From Catenulispora sp. (GTDB lineage Bacteria; Actinomycetota; Actinomycetes; Streptomycetales; Catenulisporaceae), in contig JABFWL010000304.1 of the NCBI GenBank assembly GCA_013362315.1, positions 1 to 32,402 of the forward strand: 32,402 bases of DNA, read 5' to 3'. Numbering within the stretch: position 1 is the first letter of the stretch; each line of letters starts with the position of its first letter. The position numbers and the translations under genes are program-made. Below are positions 1-9,016 of this stretch, piece after piece. The notes under the pieces are model-generated. The model saw nothing but the letters and a program-made list of their open reading frames with translations. It did no database searches and had not been told where the DNA came from.

Positions 1-3000
1 GTGGGCTGAGATTCCAGCACGGACAGCCGTCCTTCCCAGTGAGTCGGTGAGTCTGGCCCTGGTGATTCCGCTATCGGGCCCGGCCCGGCGGCGTGCGCCC
101 CGCGCACCGCGGTCGGATGCTCCTCGAGGATCCAGGCGGCCGCCTCCGCGACACTGGGCCGGTCGAAGAACAGCGTCGGCGAGACCGCGAAGCCCAGCTG
201 GTCCGAGGCTCGGACCGCCAGTTGCTTCATCGTCACGGATTCCAGTCCGTAGTCGAAGAACTTGCCCTTCGGATCGATCCGTTCCGGTGCTGTGCCGATC
301 ACCTCGGCGACGGCTTCGGTCAGCAGCTCGCGAAGCCATGGTTCGGTGTCTGCGTCGTCGGACACCGAGGCGGGCAGCGCCTCAGCCGGAACCGATGGCG
401 AAGCTTTCGGCACAGGCCTGTGAGTCTGCCCGGTCTCCGGTTCAGCTCCCGGCTCGACCGGGAGCCAATGGCGCTCGCGGGCGAACGGGTAACCCGGCAG
501 CGGCACCCGACGGCGCGGTCTGCCGCCGTGCAGCAGTTTCCAGTCGATTCCGGCGCCCCCGGCCCAGAGCGCCGCCACCCGATCGAGCCGGCCCTGTTCG
601 GTCAACGAACGCAGGTACTCGCGGCCGGCAGCATCGGACAGGTCCAGCACCGGACGATCCTCCGTGGCCGGGCCGAATCCGCCGAGCCGCGCTTCCGGCA
701 CCTGTTCGCCCGCGGCGAAGGCGCTCAGGACCCTGATCGCATCGCGCAGATCCGCCGCGACGAACGCCAGACGGACGGGCATCGGTTCCCGACCGGACTG
801 CAGGGTGAACGCGATGTCGGCCAGGCGCGGCGCCGCACCCCGCGCTTCGCCGGTCGTGCCGGTCGCGGCATCCGCGGGGACCACGAGCCGGCCGCGCAGC
901 CAGTCGGCCATCCGGGCCACGGTGGTCAGCGTCTCCGGCAGGCCCTGCTCCGCCAAGCCATAGCGTTGCGCGAGCCAGCCTTCCAGGACCGAGCGCGCGG
1001 CCGCGTCGAACCCGCAGTCCTCGAGCGGATCGTCCGAGCCGAGGTCGTCCGGTCCGACGCCGAGCAGTTGCTGAACGTGGATCAGCAGTTCCCGATCGAG
1101 TCCTGCCGCATCGGGCCGGGCCTTCAGCCCTTCCCCGGCCGGGACGAGACCGTCGAGGTGCGCCGCCAGCCGGCGGGCCGACTCGGCGAGCCGCTCGGGC
1201 GACTTCGCGCTGAGCGCGATGATCTGGTCCCCGACCGGCTCCTGGGGCACCGCCGGGGCGGTCAAGGACTCCAGGACCAGATGCGCGTTGGCACCGCCGG
1301 CCCCGAAGGAGCTGATCCCGGCGATCAGGCGGCCGGAGTCGGGCTGCCAGGCGGCCGCCTCCCGCTGGACCCGGAACGGCGTGCCGGAGAAGTCGATCTC
1401 CGGGTTCGGCTCCTCGGCGTGCAACGAGGGAACCAGAGTCCGGTGCTCCATCTGGAGGATGACCTTGGTGATCGCGGCGATGCCGGCGGCCGCCTCCAGG
1501 TGGCCGACGCCGGACTTGACCGAGCCGATCGGGATGCTCCGCCCGGCCGGGACGTCGGCCAGCGCGCGCCCCAGTGCGGCGATCTCGATCGGGTCGCCGA
1601 GCGCGGTGCCGGTGCCGTGCGCCTCGATGTATCCGATGTCGCCGGCCGCGACCCCGCCGACGCGCAGCGCGGTGGCGATCGCGGACGCCTGGGCCCGGGG
1701 ATCGGGCACCGTGTAGCCGTTGGTCTTCCCGCCGTGGTTGATCGCGCTGCCCCGGATCACCGCGCGGACGTGGTCACCGTCCTCGATCGCCTTGGCGAGC
1801 GGCTTGAGCAGCACCGCGCCGACGCCCTCCCCGGGCACATAGCCGTCGCCGCCGGCACCGAAGCTGCGGCACCGCCCGTCGGAGGACATGAACTCCGCGA
1901 GGCTCAGCTGCAGGTACTTACGGGGATGGACGGTGACGTTCACCCCGCCGGCCAGCGCCGCGTCGCACTCCCCGCCGGCGATGCTCGCGCAGGCGAGGTG
2001 CACCGCGGTCAGCGACGAGGAGCACATCGTGTCCAGGGCGATGCTCGGCCCGTGCAGGTCGAGGTGGTAGGACACGCGGTTCGCGATGGAGGCGTAGGAG
2101 GACACGCCCATCCGTCCGTCCGGCGCCATGGGCAACAGCTCGTAGTGGCCGTACATCACGCCGACGAACACGCCGACACTGCTGCCCGACAGGCTGGACC
2201 GGCTGTATCCGGCGTCTTCCAGCGCGTGCCAGGCGGTCTCCAGAAACAGCCGCTCCTGGGGGTCGAGCATGTCAGATTCTTTGGGGCTGATGTTGAAGAA
2301 GAGCGGATCGAAGCATTCGACGTCGTCGAGGAAGCCGCCCCACTTGGAGTAGCTGCGGCCCGGCCCGCGCTCGGCATCGTAGAAGCCGGCCAAGGGCCAG
2401 CGGTCGGGCGGGATCTCGGTGACGCAGTCCCGGCCGTCCTTGAGGTTGCGCCAGAATCCGGCGAGGTCACCGGCCATCGGGTAGCGTCCGGCGATGCCGA
2501 CGACCGCGATGTCGTAGCCCGATCCCGGCCGCTCCACCGGCGCGACGGAAGCGGCACTGCGGACGGCACGGGACGGCTCCGCGATCTCGGCACGGTCCTC
2601 GACGATCGGCTGCGGGACCGCCGACGCCCGGCGGGCGACGGCCGCGGCCGATCGGGCTGCGAGGTATCCGGCCAGTTCGTTCAGGGTGCGGTGCTCGAAG
2701 AAGGCCGTCTTGGGCAGCTCGCCGAAGTCCGGCTCCAGCCGCTTGGACAGCTGCATCACCATGACCGAGTCGATGCCGTAGTGCTCGAGTTCGGTGTCAG
2801 GGTCGATACGCGCCGCTGGGATGCGTAGCTCTTGTGCGAGCCGTTCGGTGAGGACGGATACTGCTTCCTCGCGTGTTCGCGCCACTGCTTCATCGCTGAT
2901 GACCTCGGGGGTGTGATCGGCCTCCTGCGGCACGAGCAGCCCCCGCACCTCGACCGGGTCTCCGTAAGCGACGACCGCGTGCGGGACACCCCAGCCGAGC

Positions 3001-6000
3001 GCCTCCTCGAAGGCGGCCAGCCCCTCGGCGCGGTCGAGCGCCGATACCCCGTCTTCGAGCACTATCTCTTGGGCCATGCCGCCGCCGGCCCACGCGGGCC
3101 AGCCGATCGAGAGCGTGACGCCGGATCCGCCGCGGGCTGCGCGGCGTCGTGCGAGGGCGTCCAGGAAAGCGTTCGCGTAGGCGTAGTCGGTCTGTCCGGC
3201 GTTGCCCGTCACGGCGGCGACCGAGGAGAAGTAGACGACGAAGTCCAGTGGGTCCTCGCGGGTCAGACGGTCCAGGACCAGGGCCCCTTCGACTTTCGCC
3301 CGCAGGACTTCGGCCACGTCGGCTTCCGGCTTCGCGCGCAGCAGGCCGTCGCGGGTGACGCCGCAGGCGTGCACGACGCCGTGGACAGCGCCGAAGCGCG
3401 ACCGGATCCGACGGAGTGCCTCGGCCATCGCTGTCTCGTCGGCGACGTCGGCACGCTCGAAGTGGATGCGCGCTGAGTCTTCAGCCCGGGCTGAGCGGCC
3501 GACCACGACGACTTCGGCGCCCCGGCCGGCGAGCCGGCTCGCCACCAGCGAGCCGAGGTAGCCGGTTCCGCCGGTGACGACGTAGGTGCGGCCGGCGTGC
3601 GACGCCGGGGCCGAAGGTGTGGCCTCGGAAAGCTCGCGCAGCCGCCTGGCCGACACCGCGCCATCGACGACGCGGATCTCGACCGGCTCGTCGGCGCTCG
3701 CGGCGGCGGACAGGACCTCCCAGTCCGGGCCGTCGGCGAGCGCCACAGTCTGGCAGCGCAGATCGGGGTTCTCCAGGCGCACGCTTCGGGCGAACGCGCC
3801 GAGGGCGGCCAGCGCGGGCTCGTCGGCGTCGCCGCGTCCGGGATAGCCGATCCGCACACCGACCGGCCCGGCCAGCCGGGCGTCCATCAGGGCCCTGCAG
3901 AGCGCGGAGGCGGCGTGGAAGGCGAACAGGTCGCCGGGCTCCCGCGCCGGGCCGGTGAGCAGCACGATGGTCGCGGGCGAGACGGCGGCCAGCAGACGGC
4001 GGTAGTCCTCAGGCGATTGGGGATCGAGGGTGTAGCGGCCGTCGCCGGTCCGGGCGAAGGCATCGCCGGGCACGGCCACGTCGGCCCCGGACACCATCGC
4101 GGACCGGCCTGCGGTCAGGTCGACGACCAGCATGGCTCCGGCCGCTTTGACCGCCGCACCCGGCCGGGGCACCGGCACCCAGACCGGCTCGAACCGGAGC
4201 ACCTGGTCCGAACCCGCGCCGTTGGCGACCGTGAGCCCGCGCAGTACGATCAGCGCCCTGCCGTCCTCGTCGGTCAGCTCCAGGTCCGCAGTGCCATCCG
4301 GGCTGGTCCGCAGCCGGCTGCGGCGAGCCGCTGCCAGGGATCCGTGGAGCTCACAACCGCGCAGCGCGTAGGGCACCCCGACCTCGGCGCCGGGTTCGTC
4401 GAGCCCGAGCGCGAGAAGGGTCTGCAAGGCGCCGTCGAGCAGCACCGGATCGATCTCGAATCCGGCCGGGGTGACCGGGGCGAGGTCCGCGTCGGCCCGT
4501 CCGGCGCCGAGGCGGACCCGGCGCAGCACCTGAAAGGCCGGACCGTAGTCGAACCCGTATTCGCGGAATCTTCGGTAGCACTCCTGCCCGTCGAGAACCT
4601 GCCGGTCGAGAACCTGGCCATCTGGCACCGGCTCGAGCAGCGCTTCGGCTGGACCTGCCGGCAGCAACACGCCCTCGACCGCGGGCTGCGCCTCGGCCGA
4701 ATCCGCGAGGTCGATCGAGAACCGCACACCCCGGCCCTCGGCCTGATAGACGACCTGGACGTTTCCACCAACAGGCAGCGGCCGACGCCAGCGCACATCT
4801 TCCATACGAGTCAGCTCGGAACGCCCGGCCCGGCGGACACCCTCCCGGGCGAGGGCGAGCGACCAGGCAGCTGCCAGGATCGGCCGGCCCAACACCACAT
4901 GGCCCGCGACAGCGGGGTCGTTCTCGGTCGGCTGGAATGAGAACGCCGGTATGGCGCCGTCCTCAGACTCCGACGGCATGGGCCGGTTCCAGTATTTCTC
5001 GCGGGCAAACGGATACGTCGGCATCGGAATACGACTCGCGCGCACACCACTGAACAGGACGTTCGCATCTGGAAGGCCGCCCCGCTCGTAGGCTCCGGCG
5101 GCCTCAGCCAATGCGGCGAGCGCGGCATCCGGGTCTTCGCCCGCCGCGGCCAGCCGCTGATGGACGGCGGCGAGTTCTTCGCGCGCGGACATCGTCGAAC
5201 CCGTGGTCAGCCGGCCCGAATCGCGCCACGTGTCCAGCACGGCCCGGAGTTCGGCCACGTCGCGGACCGCGAACGCCGCGCGCTCGGTGAAGTGCGCCCG
5301 CCCGACCAGCAAGGTGAAGGCGATGTCGGTAAGGCTGCGGGCGGCACCTTCACCATCGAGCCAGGACCGCAGATCCGCGATCCGCTCGGCCAGCGCCTCC
5401 CGGGTCTTGGCCGAGACCGGCACAAGCCGCGGCGCACTCAGCGTGCTCGACGTGCCCGGCCCGCTCAGCGCACCAGCCGACTCCCGCTCCGGACCCTCCT
5501 GCACCACCAAGTGCGCATTAGTCCCGCTGTACCCGAACGAGCTGACCGCCGCCACCCGCGGCCGCTCGGCACGCCGAGGCCACGCCACCGGCACCGTCGG
5601 CACGTAGAACGGCGTGTCCTGGAAAGCGATCCGCTCGTTCGCCGTCTCGAAGTGCAGGTTCGCCGGAATCACCTGATGCTCCAGCGCCAGCAGGACCTTG
5701 AGCAGCCCCGCGATCCCGGCCGCCTGACCGGTGTGCCCCAGGTTCGTCTTGATCGACCCGATCGCGCAGTACCCGCGCCGGCTGGTGTGTTCAGCGAATG
5801 CCCGGGTCAGCGCCTCGATCTCAATGGGGTCACCGAGCTGGGTGCCGGTCCCGTGCGCCTCGACGAAGTCGATCGCGTCGGCGCTGATCCCGGCCCGGCG
5901 GTAGGCGGCCTGCTGGACCGCGGTCTGCGACCGCGAGCTCGGGGCGGTGATGCCGTTCGTCTTGCCGTCCTGGTTCACCGCGCCGCCCAGGATCACGCCG

Positions 6001-6902
6001 CGGATGGTGTCCCCGTCGCGGACCGCCGCATCGTAATCCTTGAGCACCACCAGGCCCGCGCCCTCGCCGGGTACGAACCCGTCGGCGGTCCGGTCGAACG
6101 TGCGGCACCGGCCGGTCGGGGAGAGCATGCCGCCGTTCGATGCGGACAGGTAGAAGCCGGGTCCGACGAACAGGCAGACCCCGCCGGCCAGCGCCGTCTC
6201 GCACTCGCCGGCCGCGATGGCCTGGCAGGCCAGATGGACGGCGACCAGCGAGGAGGAGCACGCCGTGTTCAGCGTCAGGCTCGGGCCGTGCAGGTCCAGC
6301 AGGTAGGACAGGCGCGAGGCGAGGAAGGCGTTGTCGTTGCCGGTGAGCACGTGCACGTCGGAGTAGACGTCGCCCAGATCGTTGTCGACCGGGTAGTCAC
6401 TGGCCGGCGCGCCCGCGAACACGCCGAAGGACGCGCCGCGCACCCCCGGGCCGCAGTACCCGGCGTCCTCCAGCGCCGCCCAGCCGCACTGCAGGAAGAG
6501 CCGCTGCTGCGGATCCATCTGCTCGGCCTCGGTGCCCGAGAGGTTGAAGAACAAGGGGTCGAACTCGTCCGCGTCGAGCAGAAAGCCGCCCCATCGGGAG
6601 TTGGTGCGACCTGGAGTACGCGCGTCAACGTCGAAGAAGGCGTCGGCGTCCCAGCGCTCGCGCGGCACCTCGCGGATCGTGGACCGGCCCTCCTTCAGCA
6701 TCCGCCACAGGTCCCGGTAGGAGCGGCCGGAGCTGAAGTGTGCGGCCATGCCGATCACGGCCGTACGCCGGGCGGTCGGGGCGGCGGGGTGCGGCCGCGG
6801 TTCGGCGGCCGAGCGAAGCTCGCGCAGCCGTCGCTGCCCCTCGGCGGCCGAGATCGACTGCTCGCGGACCAACTGGAGCACCTGTGCGACCTCGCCGTTC
6901 AC
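1..6902 (-). CDS. Trans-AT type I PKS, N-terminal >2300 aa (3' partial, runs off left window edge): dock-KS4-DH-KR-ACP-KS5-[degenerate ACP]-ACP...
   Basis: Hand translation from GTG 6902 (GTGA overlap with the fkbH stop) stays in one frame to base 1 without a stop, which explains its absence from the ORF track. KS4 ~6768-5491 (LNTACSSSLVAVHLAC); DH ~4926-4200 (HVVLGRPILA, FDYGPAF, LDGALQT); KR catalytic part ~3595-2950 (VTGGTGYLG...YAYANAF); ACP YGIDSVMVM (Ser ~2768); KS5 ~2517-1264 (DTMCSSSLTAVHLAC); degenerate ACP ~1100-880; ACP YGLESVTMKQL (Ser ~239). No AT. Confidence 0.95.
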   Translation of the reverse strand, partial: MNGEVAQVLQLVREQSISAAEGQRRLRELRSAAEPRPHPAAPTARRTAVIGMAAHFSSGRSYRDLWRMLKEGRSTIREVPRERWDADAFFDVDARTPGRTNSRWGGFLLDADEFDPLFFNLSGTEAEQMDPQQRLFLQCGWAALEDAGYCGPGVRGASFGVFAGAPASDYPVDNDLGDVYSDVHVLTGNDNAFLASRLSYLLDLHGPSLTLNTACSSSLVAVHLACQAIAAGECETALAGGVCLFVGPGFYLSASNGGMLSPTGRCRTFDRTADGFVPGEGAGLVVLKDYDAAVRDGDTIRGVILGGAVNQDGKTNGITAPSSRSQTAVQQAAYRRAGISADAIDFVEAHGTGTQLGDPIEIEALTRAFAEHTSRRGYCAIGSIKTNLGHTGQAAGIAGLLKVLLALEHQVIPANLHFETANERIAFQDTPFYVPTVPVAWPRRAERPRVAAVSSFGYSGTNAHLVVQEGPERESAGALSGPGTSSTLSAPRLVPVSAKTREALAERIADLRSWLDGEGAARSLTDIAFTLLVGRAHFTERAAFAVRDVAELRAVLDTWRDSGRLTTGSTMSAREELAAVHQRLAAAGEDPDAALAALAEAAGAYERGGLPDANVLFSGVRASRIPMPTYPFAREKYWNRPMPSESEDGAIPAFSFQPTENDPAVAGHVVLGRPILAAAWSLALAREGVRRAGRSELTRMEDVRWRRPLPVGGNVQVVYQAEGRGVRFSIDLADSAEAQPAVEGVLLPAGPAEALLEPVPDGQVLDRQVLDGQECYRRFREYGFDYGPAFQVLRRVRLGAGRADADLAPVTPAGFEIDPVLLDGALQTLLALGLDEPGAEVGVPYALRGCELHGSLAAARRSRLRTSPDGTADLELTDEDGRALIVLRGLTVANGAGSDQVLRFEPVWVPVPRPGAAVKAAGAMLVVDLTAGRSAMVSGADVAVPGDAFARTGDGRYTLDPQSPEDYRRLLAAVSPATIVLLTGPAREPGDLFAFHAASALCRALMDARLAGPVGVRIGYPGRGDADEPALAALGAFARSVRLENPDLRCQTVALADGPDWEVLSAAASADEPVEIRVVDGAVSARRLRELSEATPSAPASHAGRTYVVTGGTGYLGSLVASRLAGRGAEVVVVGRSARAEDSARIHFERADVADETAMAEALRRIRSRFGAVHGVVHACGVTRDGLLRAKPEADVAEVLRAKVEGALVLDRLTREDPLDFVVYFSSVAAVTGNAGQTDYAYANAFLDALARRRAARGGSGVTLSIGWPAWAGGGMAQEIVLEDGVSALDRAEGLAAFEEALGWGVPHAVVAYGDPVEVRGLLVPQEADHTPEVISDEAVARTREEAVSVLTERLAQELRIPAARIDPDTELEHYGIDSVMVMQLSKRLEPDFGELPKTAFFEHRTLNELAGYLAARSAAAVARRASAVPQPIVEDRAEIAEPSRAVRSAASVAPVERPGSGYDIAVVGIAGRYPMAGDLAGFWRNLKDGRDCVTEIPPDRWPLAGFYDAERGPGRSYSKWGGFLDDVECFDPLFFNISPKESDMLDPQERLFLETAWHALEDAGYSRSSLSGSSVGVFVGVMYGHYELLPMAPDGRMGVSSYASIANRVSYHLDLHGPSIALDTMCSSSLTAVHLACASIAGGECDAALAGGVNVTVHPRKYLQLSLAEFMSSDGRCRSFGAGGDGYVPGEGVGAVLLKPLAKAIEDGDHVRAVIRGSAINHGGKTNGYTVPDPRAQASAIATALRVGGVAAGDIGYIEAHGTGTALGDPIEIAALGRALADVPAGRSIPIGSVKSGVGHLEAAAGIAAITKVILQMEHRTLVPSLHAEEPNPEIDFSGTPFRVQREAAAWQPDSGRLIAGISSFGAGGANAHLVLESLTAPAVPQEPVGDQIIALSAKSPERLAESARRLAAHLDGLVPAGEGLKARPDAAGLDRELLIHVQQLLGVGPDDLGSDDPLEDCGFDAAARSVLEGWLAQRYGLAEQGLPETLTTVARMADWLRGRLVVPADAATGTTGEARGAAPRLADIAFTLQSGREPMPVRLAFVAADLRDAIRVLSAFAAGEQVPEARLGGFGPATEDRPVLDLSDAAGREYLRSLTEQGRLDRVAALWAGGAGIDWKLLHGGRPRRRVPLPGYPFARERHWLPVEPGAEPETGQTHRPVPKASPSVPAEALPASVSDDADTEPWLRELLTEAVAEVIGTAPERIDPKGKFFDYGLESVTMKQLAVRASDQLGFAVSPTLFFDRPSVAEAAAWILEEHPTAVRGAHAAGPGPIAESPGPDSPTHWEGRLSVLESQP
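880..1100 (-). other. Degenerate ACP-like domain inside the KS5 post-KS linker (phosphopantetheine Ser replaced by Ala)
   Basis: DRELLIHVQQLLGVGPDDLGSDDPLEDCGFDAAARSVLEGWLAQRYGLAEQGLPETLTTVARMADWLRGRL; GFD[S] position is GCG (Ala) at plus 1002-1004. Flanked by IIALSAKSPERLAESARRLAAHL and RLADIAFTLQSGREPMPVRLAFVA. Confidence 0.78.
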
Positions 6903-8041
6903 GAGTCCGCCCCGTCAATGCCGCGATCATCGCCCTGGGCAAGGCCCCAGACGATGCCCTCCGCAGCCGCGTCGCGCAGATCGACAGCATGCACCGTCAT
7001 CGTGACCGGCGCCTCCTGCGCCACGGGCGTCAGGTGCAGTCGCTCGACACCCGCCTCGGGCGCCGGCGGAATCGCCGCCTGGCAGCCGCAGTCCTCGACC
7101 CGGAAGCCGGCAAAGCTGTAAGCGACCTCGGCCATCCGGTTACGATCCGTCTTGCGGAAGTCCGCGACCAGGTGAACCCCCGCGCCGGCGGCGGCATCGG
7201 CCAGCCATCGCAGCAGCACCGAACCCGCCCCGGAGAAGACCACGCGACACGAGGTGGCCAGCAGCTTGACGTTCCACACCGGCTCGAACTTCTCGATCAG
7301 CAGCACGCCGACCGCGCCATACCCGCCGAACTTGTCGTCGAGCGTGACCACCAGCACCTCATGGGACTCATCGGCCAGCAGCGAACGCAGCGCCGCGTCC
7401 GAGTAGTGCACGCCGGTGGCGTTCATCTGGCTGGTGCGCAGGGTGAGTTCCTCGACCCGGGTGATCTCCTCGTCGGTGGCCCGCGCGATCCGCAGGACGA
7501 TTCCGAGCGTGCGCAGGAAGTCCTCGTCGGGGCCGGCGAATTCGGCCCGGGCATCCTCCCGCCGGGCCGCCGCCTGGTACATCTGGCGGCGCCGCCGTCC
7601 GTCGGCGGTCACCACCTTCGGCGTGAACTCGGGCAGCCCGGTCAGCTCGGCGGCGCGCTCGGCCGGGTAGCAGCGCACCTCCGGAAGGTGGTGGGAGACC
7701 TCGGCGCGCTCGGCGGGCATGTCGTCGATGAACGCGATGGCCTTCGGGGCGAAGGCGAGTTCGTCGGCGATCTGGCGGACCATGCCGGACTTGGCCGACC
7801 ACCCGATGCGCGGCGCGACGAAGTACTCCGCCACACCCAGCTTCTCCAGCCGGCTCCACGCGTGGTCGAAGTCGTTGCGGCTGGCCACCGACTGCAGGAT
7901 GCCGCGCTCGTCGAGGCCGATGATCGCCGCACGGACGGCGTCGCTCAGGACGACCTCGTCCTGCTCGGCGATCGTCCCCTGCCACAGGGTGTTGTCGAGG
8001 TCCCAGATCAGGCATTTGACAAGGGTCGGGTCGTTCGGCAT
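6899..8041 (-). CDS. fkbH: FkbH-like HAD-superfamily glyceryl-ACP-forming protein
   Basis: KCLIWDLDNTLWQGTIAEQDEVVLSD (HAD motif I as in FkbH), IAFIDDMPAERAEV, ELTLRTSQMNATGVHYSDAAL; 380 aa. Confidence 0.95.
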   Translation of the reverse strand: MPNDPTLVKCLIWDLDNTLWQGTIAEQDEVVLSDAVRAAIIGLDERGILQSVASRNDFDHAWSRLEKLGVAEYFVAPRIGWSAKSGMVRQIADELAFAPKAIAFIDDMPAERAEVSHHLPEVRCYPAERAAELTGLPEFTPKVVTADGRRRRQMYQAAARREDARAEFAGPDEDFLRTLGIVLRIARATDEEITRVEELTLRTSQMNATGVHYSDAALRSLLADESHEVLVVTLDDKFGGYGAVGVLLIEKFEPVWNVKLLATSCRVVFSGAGSVLLRWLADAAAGAGVHLVADFRKTDRNRMAEVAYSFAGFRVEDCGCQAAIPPAPEAGVERLHLTPVAQEAPVTMTVHAVDLRDAAAEGIVWGLAQGDDRGIDGADS

Positions 8042-8053
8042 GTTCGGGGCTCC

Positions 8054-9016
8054 CTAGATTTCCCAGAGCGTGACGATCCAGGCCGCCACAGGGCTGTTGT
8101 TGAGGACCAGTACGAGGTCGCCCCGGCCCAGGCCGCCCATGGACACCACGCGCTGCAGGTTGAGGACGACGTCCATGGCTCCGAGGTGGCCGACGTCGGC
8201 GAGATGGACCCGGCAGAATCGGTGGATCGGCAGGTCCAGGGTCTGCTCGTAGAAGTCGAAGGCGCTGTTCGTGACGTTCTGCATCACGGTCGCGCCGACG
8301 TCGGCCTTGGTGACCCCGGCGTCCGCGAGCACGCCGTCGACCAGCGCGCTGAGCCGGTGTCTGCTGTGCATGGCCAGCTCGAAGCTGTACCGGTCGATGG
8401 AGCGGCACTCCTCGCGCCACTCCTGCTGGCCCGCGCTCTTGTAGTCGACATAGAACAGGTCGTGGAAAGTACCGTCGGTCTCCTGCCGGTGCGCTCGCAG
8501 CACCGGCCGGCCGCCGCGCACGACGGTCATGGCGTAGGCCCCGTCGCCGATGACGGTGACCGGGTAGCGGATCCGGAAGGCACCGGTCGGCAGGCTGGCG
8601 AAGGTGATCAGGACGCTCTCGCGGGACGGGTCGGCGATCAGCAGGTCGCGGGCGAGCGCCCACGCGGCCGAGGAGCCGGCACAGCCCAGTCCGTCGACGG
8701 TGAAGGCGAAGGCGTCCTTGACCTCGCCGAGCGCCTGGGCCTTGCAGACGTCGGACCCGATCAGGACGTCCGGGGCGCGCGGCCCCACCATGATCATGAC
8801 GTCGGGGTTCCCGCCGTGCTCGGCGAGCAGCTGCCGGCAGGCCCGGCCGGCCAGGGAGCCCACGTCCGTGTCCTCGAACACCCCGACCGTGCGCACCCCG
8901 GCCGTCTGCAGGAACTCCAGTCCCTGCGGCCCCAGCTCGGACAGTTCGGGCAGCTCGCCCACGGCGACCCGCCGCTGCGGCAGCAGGCAGCAGATCTCTC
9001 CGATGCCGATCGTCAT
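8054..9016 (-). CDS. Divergent 3-oxoacyl-ACP synthase III (KAS III/FabH-like)
   Basis: Cys loop FTVDGLGCAGSSAAWALARDLL, VIGDGAYAMTV, C-terminal VMQNVTNSAFDFYEQ...VHLADVGHLGAMDVVLNLQ...LVLNNSPVAAW. KAS III fold pattern is clear, but the FabH HQAN-like position reads MQNVTN and the GNTS-like position reads GHLG. Confidence 0.85.
   Translation of the reverse strand: MTIGIGEICCLLPQRRVAVGELPELSELGPQGLEFLQTAGVRTVGVFEDTDVGSLAGRACRQLLAEHGGNPDVMIMVGPRAPDVLIGSDVCKAQALGEVKDAFAFTVDGLGCAGSSAAWALARDLLIADPSRESVLITFASLPTGAFRIRYPVTVIGDGAYAMTVVRGGRPVLRAHRQETDGTFHDLFYVDYKSAGQQEWREECRSIDRYSFELAMHSRHRLSALVDGVLADAGVTKADVGATVMQNVTNSAFDFYEQTLDLPIHRFCRVHLADVGHLGAMDVVLNLQRVVSMGGLGRGDLVLVLNNSPVAAWIVTLWEI

Noticed and set aside
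93-2828. 911-aa plus-strand ORF, and other long plus-strand ORFs (447, 653, 805, 783, 937, 589 aa)
   Set aside because: All lie antisense to clear minus-strand PKS or enzyme genes and have compositionally biased, motif-free translations.
1-6902. Fragmented minus-strand ORFs in the left 6.9 kb (for example 143 aa, 117 aa, 174 aa, 198 aa), suggesting a broken or frameshifted PKS
   Set aside because: These are mostly off-frame fragments. A single minus-strand frame from GTG 6902 to base 1 reads through all expected domains with no stop; it is missing from the track because its stop lies outside the window.
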